Positions 53,102 to 64,000 of a stretch of DNA of 64,000 nt are shown in pieces (positions within the stretch are counted from its first letter, which is position 1; each line of letters opens with the position of its first letter). Origin of the DNA: Jaltomata sinuosa (lineage: Eukaryota; Streptophyta; Magnoliopsida; Solanales; Solanaceae); the NCBI GenBank assembly GCA_003996215.1, contig QJPP01000444.1:62001-126000 (forward strand), written 5' to 3'. Both the position numbers and the translations under genes were made by a program. The notes beneath the pieces are model-generated. The model saw nothing but the letters and a program-made list of their open reading frames with translations, made no database searches and had not been told where the DNA came from.

Positions 53102-54140
53102 TCATATTATACTAAAGTGGGAAGCATCAAAGGTAAAAGTTGAAATATGATTTTGCCCCTATTATAGATTAAATTGTTATAAAATATTTAATTATTTAAA
53201 CATTAAATTATATCATTTCCATAATTAGGTGAATGTGTAGTGACATTTTGACATCATTGAATTAATTTCTTATTAAATACCTAATTTTATAATAGTATTT
53301 ATCATCTCTATATAAATTACTCTACTTTTCCTTGTTCTATAACTTATTCTGTAACTTCTCTCATAAATATAATTTATGTGGATAAAGTATTGTCCTTTAT
53401 AATGAATAAATTTTTTTAATATTTTAAAGGTGTGCAACAGTGCAGAATTTGGAGAGACGCACATTGATAATGCATCTTGAATATTATTAAAGAATAGCTC
53501 AAGCTTTTCCTTATTTAAATTCATTCACGCTAAAACGATCATATCTTAAAGCTGCTCTAATTCATACTCATGTGATTATTATCTTTTGCATTTACATGAT
53601 TTGTTAGCTTTAAATTTATTGTATTTATGATCAAATATATTGCACAAATAAGGTAGCTTTGTTGAAGACATGGAACCTTTTTCTCATATCATTGGACTTT
53701 CAGTTTTTGCATTTTATATATGAAGGATATGATAAGCATATTTTTTCCTTTCATTTCTGATTTATTAGTGATAGATCGTATTTTCATGTCGAATATGTTT
53801 TTTACCGGAAAGCTTCACAAAGTTGTCATATGTAGATACTATGAGATGATCCACGACTATGTTGCTTGAACATTTCAAGAGAGTCATCGGGTGCGTTCGA
53901 ATCCTTGAAAAGTAGTGCATTCTTGGAGGATCCGACCAAGCAACTTAGATCCCCGATCCTTTTATTCGCATTCGTTTTTCCAATTTGGATCCCCTGGTGA
54001 TTGCTATTTTTCATTCTAGAATTATCCTTCTTTTTTATTTTCTGTACCTTTTAGCATAAGCTTGAAAGGTAAACACGATGGAAGAGTACTTTATATAAAG
54101 TAATTTGGGATAAACGTGCAACGCACGTTTTCAAAACTAG
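53102..54140 (+). mobile_element. Small non-autonomous Helitron, 1039 bp, plus strand
   Basis: It begins TCATATTATACTAAAGTGGG after host A (53101) and ends with a perfect eight-pair hairpin AAACGTGC-AAC-GCACGTTT, six bases and CTAG (54137-54140), followed by host T. All canonical Helitron signals are present: 5' TC, 3' hairpin, CTRR, A/T insertion and no duplication. No coding capacity is seen; the minus-strand frames at 53273 and 53826 have no family features. It lies inside LTR-E and is therefore younger than it. Confidence 0.85.
54112..54130 (+). repeat. Helitron 3' hairpin (second Helitron)
   Basis: AAACGTGC pairs with GCACGTTT around the loop AAC, six bases upstream of the CTAG end. The stem is free of mismatches, which speaks for a young copy. 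Confidence 0.8.
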
Positions 54141-56547
54141 TATATAATAGGTACAAAATATATAACTTGGGCCCTATGAAAATGAAGGAACGATAAAAAG
54201 TACAAGATATCCAACTTCGGACCTACTGTTATTGGTACAAGAGCCACTAAAATATGAGAGTAGAATTACACTGATCCAGACTGACCAAAATATAAAAAAT
54301 ATAGATAGTAGATACATGAAGAAAAGAATTAAGTCTCCGGACGCCTAGAGCTCACCACAATCCGTTTAATAGAGGTCCTCGAACGAGTTGGAAATCAGCG
54401 AGGGTGACTTGTACTGGGCGCTTCATTAGAAAAAGATGCAAAAGTATAGTTGTAATACAAAAACATAGGGTACTCAGTAGGCATCATTGGACGATTGAGC
54501 TCAGAAGATAATATATAACATAAAATACATGAAAGGAACCTACACATCAGAAGCTATCCTAGAAATCTTAAGCATATAAGGACAAAGTAAAGATAATAAT
54601 AATAATACACGAGAATATAAGTACACATTATAATTACTATGCAGTCTGATGATGATGCAATGCAGCATGTGACCAATGAAGAAAATTAAATCAAGAATTA
54701 TCCCTCAGGCCGCTGTAGCTCATCAAAATACGCATAAAGTAAAGAAACTAGGAATTTATCTCTCGAGTCGCTCAGAATCGTACCTCAGACTCATCAATGG
54801 AAAAGTAACAAAGAAAAGGTTCAAAAATGTCCCTGGGATCGAGTGCAAAAGTGGTAACCCAAATCCATAGTAAAATGACACAATTTCCTCTTCAAAGCCA
54901 AAAAACCAATATTTTTCTTCAAATCGTGCCATAATCCATGTATATGCATGTATGAATTTATTCGTGCTAACACAAGTATATATAAGTATATGTATATGTA
55001 TATGTATACACCAAACAACATGAAATCACCCTCCACAACAAAGACACTAACCTGGAGTCCAGCCAGTCCAATTGCCTTGAGCCCACAATCTCATAACAGA
55101 AAAAAATATAGAAATAAAAGCAGAAATGATGAAAATCAATGAAAGAAAGCTACTCTATCGTGAAATCCTTCCCTAAGATTATATTAAAGATCCCTAATCT
55201 AATCCTAACAGGATAGCAAGATACCTGAACTAAGGCTTAAGAAGAAACACTATTATAAGGTCCCTGAAGCAGGCTATATTCTCAAAATTATATGTAATCT
55301 AACCCTATCCAACTCATTCCTCAAACCAAATATGAAATTTATAAAATATGATACCTAAATGAGCTAAGTCTAAAGAAGGAAATCATAACCTACATCAATG
55401 TCGAACTATCACACATAAGCCTTCCCCTTTCGTAAAGCCTCAGATCACTACCACACTATCAAATAAATAATCTACAAGTCAATATGAAACTAATGATGCC
55501 ATACCAATAATCTACAATTTGGGCCAAAAATAGGGTCAAAAATCGATCCTCGGAGTTCATCAACAAAATCAGAAACATTTCACAATTATCCTCTTCCTGA
55601 GGTAAGGATTGCATGCCAAAAATTTACGCAAAGATGGGATTCAAATTGGGGCCCTAAACAGACCGAAAGTCCCATGACCAAAAGGAAGCTTTTCAATAAA
55701 TTAGAAGATCAATTCGCGAATTAGACATGGAGATATAACAATTGAATGAAAAGAGGAAGAGAATTTACTTACTAGTTCAGGAAATCGCCAAGAATTGGTG
55801 AGGAATACCTTTCACCTAGCTCCCAATGATAGAGGATATGTCTTAAAATAAATAAAATCAAGTGAAGGAGAAGTCATTAAATGATCAGCGATCATCATTC
55901 CTAAGGAAGATTCACCATTAGCGCAATGCCGCAGGGAGATTGATTCTCCACAGTAGCAGAGAACTCGTGTCTCCTCAGTCCTTGCTAGAGCGAGCCAATG
56001 CCCACAGGCACAATCCTATAGCAGCAAATAAATGCCGCAGGAGCAGAGACAAGGTGCACATTGCACCCTTCGAAGGAGAGGGCCTCACTCCACAGGGGCG
56101 GGCCAAGCTACCTAGGAGCGAAGGCTACTGAAATCACTAACCGTTGCTAGTGTGTCTAGCTTACTGTAAGAGCAACCCCTATGGTGCAAGCCAAGATCCG
56201 CAGGAGCGCCTGCAGTAGTAGCTGCATCAGCAGCTCAACCACACTCTGAAGTCCCTAAATAGACCCCTAAATTCATTCATATTCTCGTGAACACAAACAA
56301 AACATGCTACCCAAATGGAAATAGTATTCTAGACTCAATGGAATCGAAAAAATAACCAAAAAAGGTCATCTTGATGAAATATTAATCTAAGTCAACTCTT
56401 TAACCAAAAATTCAAAAATTTACCCAAGTGCCCAAAATTAGTTTGGAAGCTTTGGAACCCAAATCAAAGGCACCGCTAGCCTAAAATCCATATTCTAGAG
56501 GTAATGGCACTGACCGAATTCTCATATGAGCCTATTTGGTAATGACA

Positions 56548-57840
56548 CCAAAGGTCCCGCTTGCCCAAAATCCCTTCACTCTTTTCCTATTCTACATATA
56601 CATACATACACACACCAAATGCCTCACTAATTATCAAAAAGGATGCATCTGTTTCTCTCATGCATACACTCCCTTAAACCCCACACACTCATCTGTCTTA
56701 TTCTCTTCTCTCCCTTTATTGATGAACAATTCCAAACAACATAAAACAACTCCAAATCTTTCGAATCCTTACTTAAATGACACCTTAAAATTCCCAGAAA
56801 ATCCATCAATCGACAAAGAAGCTTCGTTCGTCTAATTTCTCTCCTATTTCTCATTGATTTTGTACAAAGGTGTGAGTTGGAAGAACCTCGAAGGTTATAG
56901 AAAGTCCTAGGTGTCCCTCCAACATTCTAATCCCATGATTGATGGTAGAGTCCTCTCATGTTTGTCCGATTGGACTCCAACTAGTACATACATGGAAGGT
57001 TGAAGGATTTCTCATTTGAATTTCAAAAATCTTGTCTAATACCCAAATTATTCCCCCCCCCAATTTAAATCATTGGTTCACCTATAAATACCCCTCTTCC
57101 CATTATTTTAATGATGGTTCTTGACATTTTTATAGTATTGGAGGGTCGTTTCCTCTTAATATTGAAAAATAAGGAAATCCAAACCTAAACTTGAAGTTTA
57201 TAGTTTTTCCCGGTAGGACTCTGTCGTCCCAGATTTGCTGTCTAGAAGCAGGTAAAACTTCCTTTCTTAATCTCACTCGTATGATTGAATTCATATTTTA
57301 GAACTAGAACTATATTCGTTACTATCTCATTGGTTTGTTGTTGGTTGTATGGTGTGAGAGAGACATGACAAGCTTCTAAATTGATCGATTCAATCTCTTA
57401 GTTAATAGTAGAAGTAGTTTTGAGACGAAACTCAAGACCTCTCTCATTTATAGTATCTGTGAAGTCTAGTAGTGTAGTTTTGAGGTGACTTTTAGTTATC
57501 CTCAATATCAAAGTGGAACAAGGTCTCTATGATGGCCTGCCTCCACCCTAAGAGCTTCTTATGGTTGAACAGTTACAACTTCCTAAAGGCTCTGTTTGAT
57601 CCGTTTATATCATTTAGAGTCTAAGAAGAAGTTAGTAGCTGGGATTCTTTATAGGTTACTCTTTAGTTTTCACTTAAAGAATCGAATTCATAAAGATCAA
57701 GTTTGTACCATAGATTGTGGTCTTCAAAATAGTGTCGACCCTCTCTTTTAAGGATTTACTTAGCTCACAATACCACACAAAGCTTATCAAGAGAATGTTG
57801 GACTTCCTCTTTGTCACAACAGAAAATCTCAAGGGTTGTA
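56548..57840. other. Unassigned DNA with an LTR-like promoter
   Basis: No protein family is recognised. The frame at 56536-56835 is of low complexity and overlaps the LTR-E edge. CCTATAAATACCCCTC at about 57079 is a good TATA element, and the text that follows (GGAGGGTCGTTTCCTC, GTAGGACTCTGTCGTCCC) has the look of the R-U5 part of an LTR, but no ends could be fixed. Confidence 0.35.
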
Positions 57841-58505
57841 ATGACACCTACCCCAACCCAACCATGATAGGTGAGCCTAACTCAACAAACACAAGCATCT
57901 TAAAAGTAAAAAAAGTAGCAAAAAAATACAATGATTAATCAATAATGACTCAAATAAAAAATAATCAAAATGAGATCGAATAGTAGACTCAACTATCACG
58001 AATACAAGAGCGATTCTAAGTACAAAATATCCTAACCAAATAATACAACAATGTTTTGAGAAAGTAAAGAAAACAGAGATAAATAATAGAGGAAGCCAGG
58101 ACAATCTGCAAACACGGGAGCTCACTACAACTTCAAAGATACCATGAAGCACGAAATCTAGCTGCGACGTTTGCTTGTACTGAATCTGCATCAGAAGGAT
58201 GCAGGAAAGTAACGGTGAGTATGATCCATTTGTACTCAGTAGGCATCATAGGCAAATTGAGGTTAAGGAGTTACTATATCGAGTAAAGAATACTAATATA
58301 AACCTACACGCACAAAAGTCCTAGCAGTTTAATATCAAGATAACACGATATATCTCAATTACAACAACAATCCAAATGATAATTCAATGCAATGATATGA
58401 ATGAAATGAAATAGCCAATGCCTACCATATACACCTTCCAACCATATATCGCTCCAGGACAACACCTATGGGGGACTCACGAGGTCCATATACAATCATT
58501 AAAAA
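57841..58505 (-). repeat. LTR-F fragment, minus strand
   Basis: It is recognised by TTTGTACTCAGTAGGCATCAT near 58230-58250 and GAGCTCACTAC at 58120, both shared in order with LTR-E (54350-54490). The left end is near GTAATGACACCTACCCC at 57838. At 58506 it is cut by the start of LTR-D. Only about 0.66 kb remains. The minus-strand frame at 57877-58191 is not a gene. Confidence 0.5.
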
Positions 58506-59935
58506 TGTAACAACCGAGTTTGTCGTTATGGGTAAATCTTTCATGCCAAGTTTTGAGTCAGAAAAAATTCTGAGTTTGGGAGTTGAAAATTCTAGGCTAG
58601 GCTAGTCTCAGCCGGTTTTGGAGCGAGGTATGGTCTAGGGCAATTGGGGTGAAGATTGGGCAATGTATCTTATTGCGAGCTAGTTTTTCCGTTAGCTAAG
58701 GCATAGAGGAGTCCAAGAAACTCTTCGAAAGTGAATTCGGGTAGGTAAAACTCTCGGAATCAAGGTTAACGCGAAAGGGTTATTCTGGAACATCGGAGAT
58801 TCAAGGTGTGTTGTAAAAAAGGCTTTTTTTAGGAATTTTTTGAGTTTCTATCCGTGATGAGTGCTACCGCTACTCCACGGCGACCTCTGCTATAGCAGAA
58901 TAATTACCGCTATAGCGGAAGTCAAGACAGTCAACCTCCGCCATAGAGGTTGACTCTGCTAAGACGGTACCGCTATAACAGAGCGACGAGACTAGAAAAC
59001 CTAGAAAATGGCTTTTTAATTTCATTCTCTTCCCTTCAGCCCCCCAAAATAGATGAGAGCTATTCCAAAAACCCTCTTAGGCTACTCCAAGGCTTGGGAG
59101 CCATGGGGAGGAGGAATTTCGGTAAAAAGGATGCGAAACCACATATTTAGGCCTACAGAACCGTCGAGGAACGCCATCACGGAGCCAGAAAGGGTATGGA
59201 ACAACTGCTCGGCATCCAGGTAGGCTAGGTTTTCATTGAGTAGATAGACTTGTTTAAATTTTGTACTTATTGTATAGTGGAAAAGGAGAATCCATGATTA
59301 GGCCTTCGGGCACGGAGTCTGGTGGATTCGGTGTTGGTTATGTATGTGCTAGGAATTGGTTGGATTAAATTGTGGGATATTGATAATTATTTGGGGCTAT
59401 TTATGTTGTCCTGGTATGATAAGATGATAGGGCTCAGGGACTAGGATGTCGGGAAGGTTCAGGGAACCGGGAATTGCAAGGATAACAAAATGGATATGAA
59501 AATGGGAAACTCCTAGGTGAGGTTTTGGGAATACGAAGGGCATGATAAGTAGCGTTGGTTTTGCTAAGGGCTAAGAGGTGGAAATTCACATTGTTATTAT
59601 TTATGCAAGTTCCAAAATCAATGTGGTTGTTAAATTATGCTAAAAAGAGAAACCGTTTATTTTTTTTGTAAATAAAGGGTGAGTGTGTTTAGTCTTCGGA
59701 TGGAGGTCGAGGCTAAGTTATATACTCGGTAAAAAGGGTAGGTGATGGCTTACGATTCCTGTGAATGTTGTATATTTTTGTACTCTCATCTAAGTATTTG
59801 TATGAATTACATTGCTTAGAGGAATTGTTTAGAATGTCTAAGGGTCATGTTTTACAGTCTGTGGATTAAGCGATGTGTTGCTTATTGGTTTTACAAGTTG
59901 TTTGTTCATTATTTTACTGTGGATTAATTGACATT

Positions 59936-60165
59936 CGGTTAGCTCGGGTACCACGCCTGGTATGGGATTACTAATAATTGGCTCGGGTACCACGCCTGGT
60001 ACGGGTATAAAAAATGGTTGGCTCGAGTAACACGCCTGGTACGGGAAATTACTAATGGTTGGCTCGGGTACCACGCCTGGTATGGGTATAATAAATGGTT
60101 GGATCGGGTACCGCGCCTGGTATGGGATAATACTAATGGTTGGCTCGGGTACCATGCCTAGTACG
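59936..60165. repeat. 39-41 bp minisatellite in LTR-D
   Basis: Six units have the core GGCTCGGGTACCACGCCTGG then TA(C/T)GGG and AATGGTT-like spacers; successive GCTCGGG words start at 59942, 59981 and 60021. It is the reverse complement of minisatellite 2 in LTR-A to C. Confidence 0.85.
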
Positions 60166-60214
60166 AGTTTATTTTACTATATTATTGCATTAATATTGTT
60201 GTATTGTGTTGATT

Positions 60215-60665
60215 GGTATTGGTTCCGTGAGTGGACCGGGTTGTTATATTATGTTATTAGTTTGGTCTTGGTGTAGGGCGAGTTGTTATGGTATATTGTG
60301 AGTTTGGTCTTGGTATAGGCCAGGTTGTTTTATTATGTTATTAGTTTGGTGTTGGTGTAGGCTGGGTTGTTATAGCATATTATTAGTTTGGTCTTGGTGT
60401 AGGCCGGGTTGTTATGGCATATTGTGAGTTTGGTCTTGGGGTAGGCTGGGTTGATATATTATGTTATTAGTTTGATCTTGGTGTAGGCCGGGTTGTAATG
60501 GTATATTGTGAGTTTGGTCTTAGTATAGGCCGGGTTGCTATATTATGTTATTAGTTTGGTCTTGGTGTAGGCCGAGTTGTTGTAGTATATTGTGAGTTGG
60601 TCTTGGTGTAGGCCGGGTTGGTATATTATGTTATTAGTTGGTCTTGGTGTAGACCGGATTTATCA
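60215..60665. repeat. TTGGTGTAGGCCGGGTTG minisatellite in LTR-D
   Basis: About nine units of 50-58 bp: AGTTTGGTCTTGGTGTAGGC, CGGGTTGTTAT, then TATGTTATT or GGTATATTGTG alternately, so a two-unit higher-order repeat of about 108 bp is visible. It takes the place of the 55 bp minisatellite of LTR-A to C. Confidence 0.85.
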
Positions 60666-61808
60666 TGTTAACACTAGATGTGTGAGGGGGCTCCGGGTGG
60701 GTCAGGACTATTTAAAAGAGGTTACGTTCTCATAAATTAATGTCATTAAGTGTAATAATGGCGGTCATTAATTATCATGGTTAATAAGCTAAGGGTGGGT
60801 CTTGGTGTAGACTGAGGTAGTCTGTTGAACACTTAGCTGTGGATGGAGGACCCTTGGATGGTCCAGGTTATGTGATCCAACAAAGGATTTAGATGTAGCT
60901 CTATGGTGGTCATTGAAAGTGTCAATGGTTGTTAGGTGAATTGCATGTGGTTGGTAAATATAGAGGAAGACTGAGAGTCTGGGTGTGGTTATTGGTTAAT
61001 ATAACCAGGTGGTAAAGCTGTCCTAGAGGTCCGGGAAAGTTCGTAAAATGGTAGGTAATACTTGGGTATAAGTGGTTTGGTTAGGCAGTGGGCCGGATTT
61101 AGCCTTGGTATTTAGTCAAGGTAGTTGACTGGGGTAAAGGTTAAAGGTGACTTTGGAAGTCTACGTGTCAAGGTGACTAGGGAAGTCTAGGTGACGAGGT
61201 GACTTGGGAAGTCTGGGTGACAAGGCGACCTTGAGAAGTCTAGTTATGAGTGAGACTTGGGAAGTCCTAGATGTCAGGGTCAAGGCTAAAGGTGAAGGAG
61301 GGAGCTATAATGTTTATTTTCATGTTTTTCCCTGTTTTCCTATATGATGGTACGTGTGGATTCGGGTCGACCGATGACGCCTACCAGTATGTGTGGTTGT
61401 ACTGACTCTACTCTTGCTATACCTTTTTGGTATAGTCTGGTTGCAGGGTTGGTGATGTTTCATAGGTACATGACGATGGTGATCTCCAGCAGCTTTTGTC
61501 CTTCGATTCCATGACGGAAGTTGTGTCTCTTTTACATGTTCTGTATAAATCTTGTAGTAGCTCTTTTACCTGCTTAAACTAGGTCCTAGGGAGGGTGTTT
61601 TTAAAGGATGTAAAGATTTTCCGCAAATTCTTTAAGTCGTCTATTTTATGAACATTTTCTGTAAAAGAATTTCTCATGTATAAAAATGGATTGATTAATG
61701 GTTTACTTTAATTTTTGCTAGTTACCTGTTGGACGGGTGGTGAGGGTTCGTCTATCTAGGTGGTTAGAGTAGGCGCCCGCACGGCCCGGTAGGTTGGGTC
61801 ATGACAGA

Positions 61809-61820
61809 TGGTATCAGAGC
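61809..61820 (+). other. Primer-binding site after LTR-D, tRNA-iMet type
   Basis: TGGTATCAGAGC begins two bases after the LTR end at 61806. It is an exact match to the family consensus. It fixes the plus orientation of this element. Confidence 0.9.
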
Positions 61821-62205
61821 CTAGGTTACCGGTCTTCCAGTATAAGACCAAAGTGTCGAATAGAGTCCTACAGATTGGTGTGTTGACGTCAACATCAAAT
61901 CTTTAGGAAGCTATGAAGTACTCTAGGAAACATCTCCCTTATTTCATTCTTTTGTACGGTTGTTTACTTACTTGTATGGGTTGAGTCCAATTGGTATCTC
62001 TCGATTCCAATTGGTATCTCAATGAAGTGAAGGAGGTCTTTGTACTCCAGTTGCAATAAGACAAGCAAGAGAAATTCGAACTGGGAATGTTCCAATTGGT
62101 ATCTGGCCTGAGAGGCTGCGGTAAGACATGGATGATCGGCTAATGGCCATCCATGGGACGAATAGAAGATGAATTTATGTGACTTGATTCTTGCTGTGAC
62201 CTGAA
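61821..62205 (+). other. Leader of the LTR-D element, then a break
   Basis: It matches, in inverse orientation, the leader of the LARD-like element (AAGTGTCGAATAGAGTC, TTGGTGTGTTGACGTC, ATTGGTATCTCTCGATTCC). No gag start is found before other DNA takes over near 62170-62205. The rest of this element is missing. Confidence 0.65.
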
Positions 62206-62852
62206 GTGAAATGTTGTGTATTGCTGAGTTGTAGAACCTACTTGAAATTTTACGTTAGTTCCAAATTTCAATACGGATCTAATTGTACCATTCAAGTACC
62301 AAATGGAGCTCATTTTCTTCAGGTGATACTACTAAAACTCAATAACAATAAACTTTCAAACTCTGAACGAGTACCCAAAACTCATCCGAAACCCCCCGAA
62401 CACAAACTAATAGTGCAAACCACTTGTAAAACACATTTTGGACTTGATGAAATCATCAAAACATCCAAATGAGGTCATATCGGCTAAATTTCGACCGAGG
62501 TCAACTCTTAACTTAGAAATTTCTAAATTTCCAAACAACGACTTAAAACTCATTCAGGAGCCTCGGGATCCGAACCAAACCTTCAACTACACCAAAAGTT
62601 AGTTTACTAGATGTCCGACTAGCCAATATATGTGTTTTCTGAGATAAAAGTTTTGGCTTTAAGAACTTTGAGATCTACCTAATTTCATTCTTATGTGTAA
62701 TTAGGTGTAGAATAATATATAGAATATATACTTTAATTCGTAGAATTAACTAGAAAAATATGTAACATGTATACTTAATTTTGTTATATGCAGGAAAAGG
62801 AGAATTGGATCTGCTGCAGATTTAAACTTGAGTTTTGCATAACATAAAGCCT
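62206..62852. other. LTR-like fragment and CACTA 5' region
   Basis: The open frame 62206-62472 has no family features. The wording around 62400-62560 (AAATGAGGTCATATCGGC, GAGGTCAACTC, CCTCGGGATCCGAAC) resembles the start regions of minus-strand LTRs such as 56390-56500, so it is probably an LTR fragment. From about 62650 the DNA is AT-rich and should hold the promoter and leader of the CACTA gene. The terminal CACTA sequence of that element was not found. Confidence 0.4.
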
Positions 62853-64000
62853 ATGACTAGGTAAGAAATTTTTATCATCTACCAACACATGCTGACACAT
62901 GATTTTGATAACTTGCTCATGACTTTTAAAATTAAAGTGTGCAGTAACTGATGTTTTTGTATATTGGAAGATCTAACTTTAATGTTGGATTTTTAGGACC
63001 TTAAATGTTCCATCCAAGGATTGGATGGATTTGACTAGGTATTCTCAAGAGTATAGTGATGGTGTTGACTCGTTCTTAGATTTTGCTTACAATTATGGAG
63101 AGCCTCAAGGCAAAAATTTCAGTGTCCATGTTATCACTGTGCCAATGTCTGTTGGACTGAAATGAATATAGTGTATAATCTTCTAATAGACCACAGATTT
63201 GTTAAAAATTATAAAAGATGGATCAATCATGGGGAATAGAAAATCCAGTTGGATATTGACGATCATATGGATGACTCATGTGATGACATTTATGGGTTGT
63301 TGAATGATCAATTTAGAGATGTTGCATAAGATGAATGAGTTTATGAAGGTCCAAATGATTATGCCAAGAAATTCTATAACTTAGTTGAAGAGGCAATCAA
63401 AGAACTATATCCCCGTTGTAAAGGATTCTCTATATTATCATTTACAATCCGTTTGTATTTGCTGAAGTGTCTACATGGATGGAGTAATGAATCATTCACT
63501 TCTCTATTAGAGTTAATAAAAGAGGCCATGCCCGAGTTGAACATTCCTCCGTCCTACTATAAAGCCAAGTCTATGATTAAGGATCTCGGTCCTGACTATG
63601 AGAAAATTGATGCATGTCCTAATGATTGCATGTTGTTTAGGAATGATCATAAGGATGATGAATTTTGTCATGTTTGTGGAGCTTTTCGATATATTAAACC
63701 TACTAAAGTGGACAGTGAGGTTGTTGAGCCTTCTAAAAAACCTCATCATGTTTCAGCAAAGGTTTTGAGACACTTTCCACTAATTCCCAGACTCAAAAGG
63801 TTATTTATGTTCTCAAAGACAACAGATTAATTGAGATGTCATGACGAGGAGTGTTCTATAGATGGAAATTTAAGGCATCCCGCTGATGGCCAAGCTTGGA
63901 AAAAGTTTGATAGCTTGTATCCAGTTTTTGCACTGGATTCTCATAATTTGAGACTTTTCTAGGCAAATGATGGATTCAATCCATTTCAGACTATGAGTGT
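62853..64000 (+). pseudogene. CACTA (En/Spm) transposase gene, 5' part, runs off the window
   Basis: The model has an 8 bp first exon (ATG at 62853), a GT-AG intron 62861-62996, then a long exon. It reads VPSKDWMDLTRYSQEY, GVDSFLDFAY, a one-base deletion near 63119, then CPCYHCANVCW and NYKRWINHGE. It continues LYPRCKGFSIL, LLKCLHGWSN, LLKEAMPELNIP-like, YEKIDACPNDCMLFRND and CHVCGA-RY with paired cysteines, then CHDEECS-DGNLRHPADGQAWK and FNPFQTMSV. These are hallmarks of the TNP2/transposase_21 protein of plant CACTA elements, which cuts at CACTA ends. In-frame stops lie at 63237, 63327, 63336, 63828 and near 63960. The catalytic core would lie beyond 64000. Confidence 0.9.

Larger units (their letters stand above)
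52956..56547 (-). repeat. LTR-E, minus strand, with a Helitron inside
   Basis: Minus strand: it starts TGTCATTACCAAATAGGC at 56547 and its other end near 52956 reads GACCCGATATCAGATCGTGG. Within it are GGTACTCAGTAGGCATCAT (54470-54490), a motif shared with other long Solanaceae LTRs here, and a GC-richer block of CCGCAGGAGCG-type words at 55925-56220. Without the 1039 bp Helitron it is about 2.55 kb. No primer-binding site or internal region adjoins, so it may be a solo LTR. Its last bases at the left are damaged. Confidence 0.65.
58506..61806 (+). repeat. LTR-D, 3301 bp, plus strand
   Basis: It starts TGTAACAACCGAG and ends GGTTGGGTCATGACA, followed by a primer-binding site, so it is a 5' LTR. 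It is a relative of LTR-A to C in opposite orientation: it shares the CTATAGCGG block (58865-58985), the GGTACCACGCCTGG minisatellite (59940-60165), the CCCAAGTC-type repeats (here GACTTGGGAAGTC at 61150-61270) and the end region. Its second minisatellite differs. A deletion of about 40 bp next to the start is visible against LTR-C. Confidence 0.85.

Noticed and set aside
53273..54014. Minus-strand frames within the small Helitron
   Set aside because: No family motif, low-complexity composition, and Helitrons of this size are normally non-coding.
55940..56131. 63-codon frame rich in Arg/Ala
   Set aside because: It lies in the GC-richer U3-like part of LTR-E with CCGCAG/GAGCG repeated words. 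No protein family is recognised.
57717..58191. Frames on both strands near LTR-F, one hydrophobic (FVLRIALVFVIV)
   Set aside because: They overlap each other in opposite directions over an LTR fragment and have no conserved domain. The hydrophobic residues follow from T-rich sequence.
61807..61830. Possible tRNA fragment
   Set aside because: The TGGTATCAGAGC strings are retrotransposon primer-binding sites next to LTR ends. No cloverleaf can be built around any of them.

Overview
This window is nuclear DNA from a flowering plant, almost certainly a nightshade (Solanaceae; Solanum- or Capsicum-like). The evidence is the gag, polymerase and integrase sequence of three Tekay/Del-type Ty3/gypsy chromoviruses, LTRs with (C)CACGAGTCGTGG(A) palindromes, a second family of very long LTRs with CTATAGCGG and GGTACCACGCC subrepeats, and AT-rich filler. 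I see no intact host gene, no rRNA or tRNA gene and no CRISPR array. Nearly everything is transposable-element sequence at different stages of decay, with small captured or stranded gene fragments.

Layout. 1-5412: a Mutator-like (MULE) element on the minus strand whose transposase gene keeps its reading frame but has five in-frame stops. 5601-10979: a minus-strand chromovirus (gag, protease, RT, RNase H, one LTR) that lacks integrase and its second LTR; its LTR begins inside the integrase gene of a plus-strand relative. 10980-20381: plus-strand chromovirus material arranged as integrase tail, LTR, full internal region, LTR. 20382-31246: the gag region of another Ty3/gypsy element, split by a chromovirus at 20482-30645 with target duplication AAACA; that chromovirus is itself split by a 5'-truncated LINE. 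31247-31950: an LRR receptor-like-protein fragment, followed by a short piece that looks like plastid atpA. 32925-44425: an 11.5 kb array of three 3.4 kb-class LTRs without coding capacity (LARD-like), minus strand.

45430-52952 is the most unusual part. It is a long inverted repeat, arms about 1.5 kb, each carrying the start of a gene for a methyl-CpG-binding-domain (MBD) protein cut off at the same intron. The right arm is interrupted by a 4.4 kb Helitron. The left arm shows the uninterrupted site, so the Helitron ends can be read to the base. The Helitron has two similar 5' ends and one 3' end, and holds a hAT-like non-autonomous element with a pyrimidine-rich minisatellite.

52956-64000: a minus-strand LTR with a clean 1.04 kb Helitron inside it, LTR fragments, a 3.3 kb plus-strand LTR with its primer-binding site, and the start of a CACTA (En/Spm) transposase gene running off the right edge. 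The genes do not form a pathway. What the window records is the order of insertions, deletions and recombinations. The one part with possible regulatory function is the MBD inverted repeat, which could be read into a long hairpin RNA.
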